Below, one piece after another: positions 12,701 through 21,219 of a stretch of DNA of 64,000 bases. The notes below the pieces were generated by a model, which was not told where the DNA came from, searched no databases, and was given only the letters and a program-made list of their open reading frames with translations. The position numbers and the translations under genes were made by a program. Position 1 is the first letter of the stretch; every line of letters begins with the position of its first letter. Location: positions 1 through 64,000 of the forward strand of contig LUVW01000028.1 in assembly GCA_001661515.1 (NCBI GenBank), in the 5' to 3' direction. Source of the DNA: Capniomyces stellatus. Taxonomy: Eukaryota; Kickxellomycota; Harpellomycetes; Harpellales; Legeriomycetaceae.

Positions 12701-13133
12701 TCTACTCTTCAACAAATCCCCCAATCACCACTCTTTAGATTTTGACTCTTTTGATTCCAATCCTTCACCTTCACTTTCATCTTCCTACCCAACCTCCCCT
12801 CTATTCACCCAATATCCCCACTTGAAAATGGACCTTTCTTCCTTAACTTTACTTTTAAGAACCAGAATCTTTAGAATCAAAACTAACCAATCCTCCCAAC
12901 TCTCCCAACCTTCCCTACCCTCTGATTTTGCTTCATCTACTCATCACACTGACTCTTTTGAACAACCTAATCACGACCTATTACTCGCTTTAGACTTGTT
13001 GCAATCAATCTCCGACTACAAAATTTCTCCTGATCTTTACCTTTACCAAACCATCAGAGACCTCTTTTTGGTTCTAAATGATGAAAAGGGCATTGAAATC
13101 ATAAACAACGAAATCAACTCATTTACCTCCTAA
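9714..13133 (+). CDS. Large pentatricopeptide-repeat (PPR) protein, probably mitochondrial
   Basis: 1139 codons from the first in-frame ATG (9714); the frame is open to 9672 but without an earlier ATG. The basic, acid-poor start (MNKQRYNVKG) fits a mitochondrial presequence. PPR-like helical hairpins are visible: TVREYNMVFEAMSKAES, DIWNAIIQGYGMFGEVEKM, PVLFNKAITALTSIGDY and NIYVCNSMLAVYMRTNDVS. Such proteins bind organellar RNA one base per repeat and act in mRNA stability, processing or translation; the target cannot be told. A GAACTT hexamer run near 11580 encodes LELELELELE. Strikingly, the coding strand is purine-rich up to about 11.6 kb (a K/E/G/R-rich protein) and pyrimidine-rich after it (S/P/T/L-rich). 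The gene converges on the dihydrouridine synthase gene. Confidence 0.8.
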   Translation: MNKQRYNVKGVLTKRLCLDSNSLVRFRENTNKIRANKLRAGHRYENSMCMQGKTNKVEEDLVQRAKREGVLNVLSSLGLKGLYGQVKESENKLIERYKGGLYPEYIKGLDGNKRMEEKIEIERKEKKGKGANNQREQGKGYWGKEEKESESGGNIAKELLGELENKSSKRKGKKREMWKAYDMMLLHGFIRVISMELWQELIKSCLWARGAGGRNGRMREELGRAREGVEKFVDRNGRDYQAGEYNGGGKGVKIRDVVRRRREEQDRGERVRVKSKRRGGQVGEGGVGEGGQELEAEINKSRAKNFLEGMWQSVNEQEMNSRNWGCERKELGRKMGEGNWREEKKEEDEATSYFPETVRNPVRPTVREYNMVFEAMSKAESTDRAEMEGMKRRMQNHGIASNSKTYYEMLVVATRKRDWGWFEGIYEEVLMVNEWRVIEVDDKVWAQVLIGRMEQKNKEKFELVAEMVMNKKKGNGEKVEIGNGNGKGKEIGKETKTDIWNAIIQGYGMFGEVEKMMEAKQEMERLGVKRQDYTYGIIFDVLRKMLKGSKKESDYRYAIENAAWQYQKMEAEGIEANIITQTNVAGILFLGAKHLGANYLPARAKIVQRRVWDGLVDKTVGGLELELELELELEEFEEVKDKINTVVDPYALAMIFNVFESKGLASAAKSTLDKIETNISSLAQESARGSANTARVFRPIERVPVIAISAYLGVYVGNRMFSDAVYEFNRIVQWESMRANNKFSSPVLFNKAITALTSIGDYRTATYLLHVMNNLAIGPTLETLYLFLRNKSPPPQRMAARSVTVPLKVSEKISSIALPLFAHTSALLSNQPPASSQPESTPNHTGFTTDFPLADSTSLLQNAILSSKITTSLLSIAAYHRVQLFAKHVFNNFTRHFAPNIYVCNSMLAVYMRTNDVSGLISLWNLMLTERIWPNTVSFTILAHSIYSATVRYSYTSHTNSHISPDPISISSSPFSKLSPFSPKNFSATIDALESYLLFNKSPNHHSLDFDSFDSNPSPSLSSSYPTSPLFTQYPHLKMDLSSLTLLLRTRIFRIKTNQSSQLSQPSLPSDFASSTHHTDSFEQPNHDLLLALDLLQSISDYKISPDLYLYQTIRDLFLVLNDEKGIEIINNEINSFTS
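11578..11615 (+). repeat. In-frame hexamer repeat (CTTGAA)n in the PPR gene
   Basis: About six copies of CTTGAA encode an alternating Leu-Glu run. It sits close to the point where the gene's coding-strand composition changes from purine-rich to pyrimidine-rich. Confidence 0.9.
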
Positions 13134-13229
13134 CCCCTTATTTACTTTTTTTTCTTTCTTTTTTTTTTCTTTCCAAATAAATAACTAGATAAAAGCAACA
13201 AGCACATAAAATTTCATCTAAACCTTACA

Positions 13230-13230
13230 A

Positions 13231-13263
<33 letters not shown>

Positions 13264-13300
13264 AAAATTCTAATTAAAACTCATCCAAACCCCCCCCCCC
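13230..13300. repeat. (AAC)n microsatellite and C11 homopolymer between convergent genes
   Basis: An AAC repeat occupies about 13230-13263 and an 11-base C run occupies 13290-13300. Both lie in the 169-base gap between the stops of the PPR and dihydrouridine synthase genes, so they fall in one or both 3' UTRs. Confidence 0.9.
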
Positions 13301-13302
13301 AT

Positions 13303-15166
13303 CTAAACATCTACTGCTTCTTTTCGGCGCCTTTTCAACTCCTCATGATCAAACCTACTCAAGTGCAATGACTCGTTTACTAGAGTGCTGAATAATGGCC
13401 CGCTAAACGCTGCCTCTGACTCCATCTCTGACTCTCTACCTACACTCAACCCATTTCCAACTCCACTGTTTACGCCGCTTTTTACTCCCAACCCTCTGTT
13501 GGCTTTAGACATCAGCTTTCCCAGGTGCCCCCGAAACGACCGCGCTCTGGCTCCTTTAAATATCAGGTTTGCTGGCTTTGCTAACACCGAATGCCTAAAG
13601 CCCAACGATCGCTGCGCCTTATCAGCGTATTCTAATCACAATTACAGTTTAAGAAAGAAAAAACTCTAATACAAGTATTTAAATAATAATATCCCACTAA
13701 TTTTCCCACTTCCCCTCTTTATCCGCCTGCATTACTCTCTTTATTCACTCACCCAAGTATCTGCTTAGCACTTCTTCTTCTGTCGGTGTCAACTCCTCGC
13801 TGACCCCATAGACATCTAATATATTGGCATAATATTCCATCATAATTACTCACTAAAACCCTTGCCATAAACACTTTGCTAAAACACCCTAATAAAGGCC
13901 CAAAGCCATCTATATTTTTTTTTGTTGAAACTCGCGCTATCCCTACAACCAACTTTTTAACTAGCAAAAAATCATTAGTACACTTTACCTTTATCAAGAC
14001 TCTGCAAAAACCACGGATCATTCATAACTATATTGTATTAATCACAAGCATCCCTTAATTAGCTCGCTAAACCCATTCTAAAATAACTCACTCATCTAAC
14101 TCAATTATCGCCAATTTCAGCATCGTCATAACCATTTTTTTTTTCTTTATTACTTTTTCTGCCTATCATCACTCCGTCTACTCGCTCCAAGTTATCCGCA
14201 ACCAACTCCACACTATCAATTCCCCCGTTACTAATACACACCAACTCTGGATACCTCACTGCTATTTCTTGAACCAGCGAGTGATTGAGCTCCGGTATTG
14301 TTCTGTTCTGCTTAGGTGATAGCCCTTTGAGCCAAGCTCTTCTAGCATGCAAAACAAACTTACTCACCCCCCCTCTAGTTGCCACATTTTCAACCTATTC
14401 ATTTCACACAAACCCGCCTATTAGCTTAATCTCTGCTACATTACATCAATACAATCTCTTTACAGCTATTAGAACGATTTAATTACAAATCTGCTCAGAA
14501 ACTCGAAACTCTCTTCGTTATCTATTCCAACTCTACACTTCACTGATATCTCCGCCTTATTCCCCGCTGCCTCTTTCATCGCTTTGCATATCGAAGAAAC
14601 CGTGCCCGGTGACTTCATTAACACTGCTCCAAAATTTCCGCTCTAATATTAATCAATTTACAATACAATACAATCTATTCCCGCGTCAATGTTTCTTTTT
14701 TAATTCCCTATCAGTCTCAATAACTTTTTGTTGTAAGATAGCATCCTTATGCTTGCACAGTCGGTTTGACAATAATAAACTTGGACTTTTGAATAATTGT
14801 ACATACCTGGACATTATCGCTAGGACAACCAACATTTAGATTTATCTCTTTTGCGCCTGCTCTAACTAGGGTATCAACTGCCTCGCCTGCATCACTTGCG
14901 TTGTCGGTACCAATTTGCACAGTCACTCCTTCGCCCCACATTTTATTTTCTACTGGTATATTTTGATTAAACTTCCTTAACCCTATTTTGAAATCGCCTT
15001 TCGTAAATGCCCTTGCATGAAACATTTCTGTGTATAGCATATGTTTTGAATGCGGCGATATGATATTGCACAGCTCTAGAAAAGGGACCGTCGTAACATC
15101 TATCATTGGGGCCACTACTGTTTTGTACTTTAAACGAGAACTCGCTTTTGCTATATGTAACGCCAT
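13303..15166 (-). CDS. tRNA-dihydrouridine synthase, DusA type
   Basis: FMN enzyme reducing uridine to dihydrouridine in the tRNA D-loop. Five exons on the minus strand: 15166-14807, 14642-14487, 14394-14154, 13848-13753 and 13631-13303. They join in frame to 394 codons (393 residues). Introns are 164, 92, 305 and 121 bases with GT/AG ends, and all phases agree. Signatures in order: TVVAPMIDVTTVPF, HMLYTEMFHARAF, EINLNVGCPSDNVQSGNFGA (contains the catalytic Cys), VKCRVGIDN, FVLHARRAWLKGLSPKQNR, SNGGI, DGVMIGR, then a C-terminal helical segment ending GARARSFRGHLGKLM. The HAR-x-AWL-x-GLSP-x-(E/Q)NR block is the hallmark of bacterial DusA (D20/20a), unlike the usual fungal Dus1-4. The third intron is the least certain junction. 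The last 50 residues are a Ser/Gly-rich extension. Confidence 0.85.
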
Positions 15167-15681
15167 CGCAAGTATCCTCTTTTCAACTATTTCTATATAT
15201 AGCTTGCGTAGCGCACCCTTATGTCTTGTTGTTTTTGTTTAATTTCTTAAAATAATAATTGCAAATTATCTCAAAAGGTATCTATACTAAAATAAATTGA
15301 ATTCCACTTGAACTAATGTTGAATATTAGGCTGTGAAATATAAATCAACCATCGAATGTTTGACTTTATCGATCGAGCCTACACTTTATGTGCTATTGTT
15401 TTGGCTAGCTGCTTGATGGGAATCTTGCTTGAAGGTCTAAATTGGTTGGAGAGAGTAAAACAATCTCTAATTGATAAACTTGATTCCTTAAATGGATTAT
15501 TCGGCTTTCAGCGTTTAATTTTCCAACTTAAAATTTTTTTTTAAACATTTCGATTTTTTATTATTACGTTCTTTGTACAATTTTGATTAGCCAAAAAGAC
15601 ATACTCAGTTGAAAATAAAATCGGTTAAATAGACCAAAAGTAAAAACTACAAAATTGTCTTTCTTTTTTCTGTTGGCTATT
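15167..15681. other. Intergenic region
   Basis: Upstream flank of the dihydrouridine synthase gene. A 62-codon plus-strand frame (15356-15544) with a hydrophobic start is present but has no splice, family or composition support. I see no other feature. Confidence 0.5.
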
Positions 15682-16240
15682 TTATACACTAGACTTGGCT
15701 TCTTTTATCCCGATGGCTTTGAATAATTTACTTCTTATTTTATTTTTTACATTTGCACCCGATTTATTTGATTGCAATACGTCTATATCACCGATCATTA
15801 TAACCTTTCCTAGAATTTGTGGTCCTAAAATTCCAAAATAAGCATAAACCAAGCTTGTTATAAAAATTTGGTCTGACACAACTTCTTATCAAAAAAATAT
15901 ACACAAACAAAAGCATCCAAAAAGCAAGTGATTAAGAGCAATGATGCTGCATTTACCAAGAAAGATATTTTTATGAATTAAATATACAGCCATCAAAACA
16001 AACTTACCGTCTCGTCGCTTTACCGCGGAGCATCGGTTAGTGTTGCTTGTTCTTTGGTTTTAGTTAGTTTGGATCGGTAGAATCTCCACGGCTCTGGCTG
16101 TTGTGGTAAATACGGTTTATCAATATATACCTTGAGGTGTAGTATCCATAATCATGATCGATTACACAGTACTTACAGCTGCAGGCGCAGTACAACACAC
16201 AGAACCCTCTGTTTGAACAAAAGCAACCTTTATTTGGCAT
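15682..16240 (-). CDS. Possible small spliced gene, unresolved
   Basis: Coding signal is suggested by a local rise in GC (about 15990-16220), a strong donor (minus-strand G|GTAAGT at about 16009) and an acceptor (TGTGTCAG) near 15885. The terminal exon candidate reads QIFITSLVYAYFGILGPQ, a single hydrophobic helix, followed by a basic tail ending EAKSSV at 15682. The upstream block is open in two frames, one giving YLPQQPEPWRFYRSKLTK and the other a Cys-rich start MPNKGCFCSNRGFCVLY. I could not join any of them into one reading frame with confidence. It might be a small membrane protein of the ER or mitochondria. No family is recognised and the exon limits are guesses. Confidence 0.3.
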
Positions 16241-18114
16241 TTGGAGAATTTTTTTTTTAAATATTTTGGTTAATATGCGAGTGATAAATTAAAAAAGAAA
16301 GGAACGCCACGTTTATAATAGGAATTGAGGATATTAATGTTAATTGAATTCCTTTTAAGAATAAAGTAAAGAAAAAGAAAAGTTGGAGTGTCCAGAAAAG
16401 GCTGTTATATACGATGTTTGTTTGTTTTTTTTTTGTTTTTTTTGTTGATTAACCCTAGTGCGAGAAAGAAAAATGAAAGGTATAAATAAAAAAGGGACTG
16501 CTTTGTATTGTTTTTATTTTTTCTGATTCATGTCAATCCTGTTGTAAATAAAAATAATTTAAGTTGATTTATTTTTACACTGTTTTCAACAGGCGGTCTT
16601 TTGGATTATAATTCCCAAATCGATGCTAGTCTTTTTTTTATTTTGCTAAAAATGAACCAAGAAGTCCTACTATTTCTTGGGAATAATATATAATGTCCAC
16701 TTTAAAATGATCAAAAAAAAAAGCAATCCAGACCTTAACGCTCCACATAATTTAAAAGGGACATTTAATAAAACTTTAAAAAGCTGATCAAAATAAATAT
16801 AAACGAATCAATAATAAAAAAAGGGCAAAAACGAATGTTTAAACAAACCCCAAGTATATTCACCACAATTTAAATCGTCACCAATTTGGGCAAGGGATTG
16901 TCATTAAATTTATAGTGAAACATCCTCCTACTGGACTTTGAATCATTTCGTATTGTCTTGGACGCTTCACCGCCTTTTGATTATATCTATTCAATTCGAA
17001 TCATCAATACTTTTGCATATAAAATATATTGATAATATTAAACAATGAACACTACTCATCACAACAATATATAATATATGCGTATATCACTTTTGCTCTC
17101 AGTTAAGGGCAAAGTTGTTAAAATTTGATCTAATTTTTGACACTCGAGAAAACTTCAAGCATAATATGGCTATTCATAACATTTAAATATTCTCTAATTA
17201 TATTTGCTGTTGTTTTTATTCTAATGTCTTTATATGTGTATATGGCTGAATGCAACTCGATAAAACAGTCACCAGGACGGATATTCTAGAACGTTCCAAG
17301 AACGGACTAATTTCAAAATAGCTTTACTTGAAAGAAGGAAAAAAAGGGCTCGAAAAACGCACAAATACCAAGTTGTTCCAACAATAGGCTGAAACAGTCA
17401 ACCAAACTGTTTATAGTCGATTGATTTGTTTAAGCCCATAAAAGAGGCAACTTATTTTTTGAATAAAGTCGCAAGAAATAAGGGAGAGGAAGAGTGTATG
17501 CATAAAAAGTGTGCAACTGAGTCATTTTGAACTGACTGAGACCTTATAGTCAGTAAAAGTCAGCGTAGAGTCGGAACTGATAGTGAGCAGCTCTCTCTCG
17601 TTTGGGACAAACTCTGCGCTGAAAACTCTTTTATCTAAAAACAAAACCAAAAACATATATTAGCCTTTTTTAAAAAAACAAAACAAACAAATGCATTAAT
17701 AAAAACAAGCAAAAACAAACAAAAACAAACAAACAAAAACACTAATAAAACGCAAGTAAGACACAAAGGCGTTTCAAAATAAGTGTAAAAAAAATTGGGT
17801 TTAGGAGCAAAAACAGAGAAATAAGGTGTTTACCATGTATCTTTAGCACCTGGGGAGTGGTTTTAGAAACGTTTGTGAAGCGAATATCCCTATGAAATAG
17901 TATATAAATGTATATAAAAGGATAAATGTGTAAATGAGAGGCTGTGTATAGGCTTGCGATAATAAAAAACAAAATACAAGAATATGATCAATAAACAAAA
18001 GGAAACCAAAACCAAAACTAAGACTAGTACAATGCTATGCCAATCTATTCAATGCGATGATTAAAATGCGGGATGGACTTGAAACTGATTGGGTGAAGAA
18101 GGTATGTGATAAAC
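16241..18114. other. AT-rich intergenic region
   Basis: About 1.9 kb without a supportable gene. It contains A/AAAC-rich simple sequence (about 17640-17750) and a GC-richer block at about 17500-17630 with repeated TGACT/GTCAG motifs, including a perfect TGAGTCA at 17518-17524. Confidence 0.5.
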
Positions 18115-21100
18115 TTACCAAAGAAACAGACCACCATCCTTTTCAGAAGTGTCGTGCAGCCCACTGATTATGTACTTTCCTGTAGGATTAAAAGAAGGTA
18201 CAATATATCTAGAAATATTTTTATCTGAAGGATAGCCAAACTGCAAAGCGGTTCGAGGAGAATACAATGGGGCTCTAAGGTCTATTATTCGGAACTGATC
18301 TTTCATTGAAGCAAAGCTAAAGTAGAATAATATTAGGGATTAGTATTAGTATTAGTATTAGTATTAGTATTAGTATTAGTATTAGTATTGGGAATAATAA
18401 TAAAAAATGGTATCAGGAATATACTTACTTTGCCAACAAAATGTTTGAATTCTCTGGGTGTATTAAAAGGTTATTAATCTAGAACAAATCGGTGAAATTG
18501 ATATAGTTAGTAGGATTATTATGGCATAGTAAGGTTATAGTAATAAAGTTGTTATAATTGAAAAGGTACCCTATCATTATACTTGTGCTTGGACAATATA
18601 GAGTCAGAGTACAGATCAGTAATTTGTAGTTTGCAGTCGGCACCGCCAGAAAAGAGCCAATATTTACTCTGATCATAAACCAAGGCCTGGACTTGAGAAG
18701 TGTGGGAGGAAAGGATGGGAAGAACGTTGTTGACAACAGGTTTGTACTTTGAGTCAAATCCTATATCCCATAGATCAAGGCGCTTGTCGTACCCACAAGT
18801 TGCAAAGACAACTCTATCGTCCGAGCTGGAAAAATTTCCGGTGATTGGCGCAATAACAGAGACTGCGCGCTGTGAGTTAGGGGGATTGAGGTAGTTGGTG
18901 CTGTACTCGAGCCGACCCTGGTCTATAGAGTTGATCTGGATAAGTGCTAGCGACGACTGACCATCAAAATTCGAAGAGTACTGGTTCACAGAGCTTGGGT
19001 AGCCACTCTGGCCTCTATTCGCACCTGAAGCCTCGGAGGTCTCGTCGCTGCTTTTGGAAAGAGCCACACAGATCATGTTATTTGAAACTGCGCTTATGTA
19101 TTCTGGCCACTGCTTATCCGAAACCAGAAACGCTCCGTTGTTCAGATTCGACCGTGTCTTTATGTCCCAAAACTGGATAGACCCGTCTAAAGACCCTGTG
19201 ACAGCTGTTAGCAACGATGAGTTGTCCAGTCCGCTCATATTCTTAACTAGCAGCCCTCGTGGCTTTCTTCTAAACGACTTTACTGGGGTACTTTGTAAAC
19301 TGTAGAGAATATCCCTTTTCTTCTTGAAACAGATTTCTTCTTCTATCTTGGTATTCCCGTTTTTCTCCTTGTTTAGTCCCGCGTTTCTTTTCATATACTC
19401 TCGTGTGCTTTCTGTTCCCTTGCTTGTTTTTGTCTCTTTGTCTACCCTTTTCGCTCCGCTGCCTTCTTCTGACCCTTCTTCTGGTCCCTCCGAGCAGTAC
19501 TCTGAAGAGTAGGAAACAGTCCTGTTTTTAGCTGTACTTGCATTTTCTGAGCTGCCTAGGCGCTCTTTGCTCGCCTCCTTTTCGCTAACTGACCTCTCGC
19601 TTACTGGCCTCTCACTTGTTGGCCTCTCGTTAATGTCCTTGTGTTGGGGTACAGAGATGTGTGTGGACGTGTCATTATTCCCCACGCCTCCTTTTGATTC
19701 CTCAACAGCTGTCTGATACCTTTGCCTTGGCACCGCTCCATCCTCTTGGCCACTGCTACTCGCGTGCGTTGAGCTTCTCTCCAATTTCCCAAAAGGAATC
19801 TTATAAACCACCTCATTTTTCTTGCCTATCAAGGTCTCTGCTCTTTTTTCAATCAGCCCACATGTTTCAATCATCGTCTTTGCTGACTTTTGCGCCTATT
19901 TATCCAAACCAATTCATAATTCATCAATCAAAACTGTTCCGATATTCATTCTCTCACTCCCCTCCCAACCCTTTTCTGTTGTAATTGTTAAAATTCTAGC
20001 TGCAGCCAAATATATCTACGTGCTTACTCTTCTTGTATACTGAACAAACTTTGCTTTTTCCGACTTTACCAAGCTAATCAAGAGCCTCAAATCTCTCAAT
20101 ATCTCCCTGTTGCTAAGATCATCCTCCTCTGCCTCAAAACTCCTCAAAACATCATTCCTGGTACCTTCCTCGGCCTCATCATCATCTGATAGATCTGATA
20201 TCTCTTTAAACAACCCGCCTATATCACCGCTGCTGCATATCCGTCCACCTGCTTCTTTCATTCCAACTGAGCTGGCCACTATTAATCATAATCTCGCGCT
20301 ATTAATCTACCACCGCAATGTGTATTTGTATTCCTTCTTACAGCACGTATTGTCACCCATTCGTTTTAAAACGATACAACCGACCAAAAAAATAAAAATG
20401 ATGTACAACTCCTACCAATTGTTGGACTGGCGGAAGAGCCCCGTAGCTTTTTGCTGGAACTTGGCCCTTCGACTATATTAACATTGTTGCCCCGCGGCTG
20501 ACTTCTATTCTCTTCTAATCTACGCGCTCCTTCTATTTGGACAAACGCTCTCTTTGAGTTGTTTCTAGTGATATTTGCCTACAATCGATATCATAAAATT
20601 AATCAATTTAGTAAATTCATTACTCTCTTTATCTCCAGCATAACTCACGCTATTGTCTTTCATTTAACCTCCTCTTCTTATAAAACAAACCCCGTTTTTT
20701 GACTTTTTTTTTACATTTAATAACAAGACTAATTGTAAATAAAAATAAACCACCCAGTACCGTTCTTTTGTCTTCAAGATCCTTTGCCAGAGATCCTGAA
20801 CCATCTTTACTGATACTTTTATCATTTTCCTTTTGTTTATTTAATAAAGCTTCCGAGCTTTTTAGAGAGCCAGAAATTGCAACATTTATACTGTCATTTG
20901 ATTCCTTTTTGCCGTTAATCGCTTGTGTATCCAAAGCGCTGCCATTCAAATTGCCATTGCTGATTTTATAAGGAATCCTATCAACAATACTCCTTTCATT
21001 CTCTGTAGGCTCTTCTTTCACTGCGATACTCTCGGCTTTCTCTTCTTTGATCTTGAATATATGTTGGTTATCCAGGGAACGTACCGTTTGTTGATTCGCT

Positions 21101-21219
21101 CTAAACAGTAAATCTGGTGCTCTGATATTGTCTGTTTTCTTTTCAATCCATCTGTTTTTGTCAGAATTTTCAGTAGAGTCGCTTGGCTTTGCTGAAAAAA
21201 ATCGAAATCGATCACTCAT
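18115..21219 (-). CDS. WD40-repeat protein with long disordered N-terminus
   Basis: Six exons on the minus strand: 21219-20761, 20578-20416, 20278-20028, 19895-18570, 18478-18429 and 18316-18115. All phases agree, giving 817 codons (816 residues). Introns are 182, 137, 132, 91 and 112 bases. Residues 1 to about 480 are charged and Ser-rich without a recognised domain; an acidic segment near 220-260 precedes a helical stretch (NREILRDLRLLISLVK). WD40 blades follow: LTAVTGSLDGSIQFWD, VVFATCGYDKRLDLWD, YWLFSGGADCKLQITD and YIISGLHDTSEKDGGLFLW. This is probably a beta-propeller scaffold, but I cannot name the family. The last codons are TGG TAA, which also make a good donor (TG|GTAAGT), so a further exon is possible, though none is visible downstream. 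Confidence 0.75.
18339..18389. repeat. (ATTAGT)n hexamer repeat inside a WD40-gene intron
   Basis: A perfect 51-base run, about 8.5 copies of ATTAGT. It lies in the 112-base intron between exons 5 and 6 of the minus-strand WD40 gene and makes up nearly half of that intron. Confidence 0.95.

Noticed and set aside
15356..15544. 62-codon hydrophobic plus-strand frame
   Set aside because: It starts well but ends in low-complexity Phe/Lys, has no conserved motif and lies in the promoter side of the dihydrouridine synthase gene.
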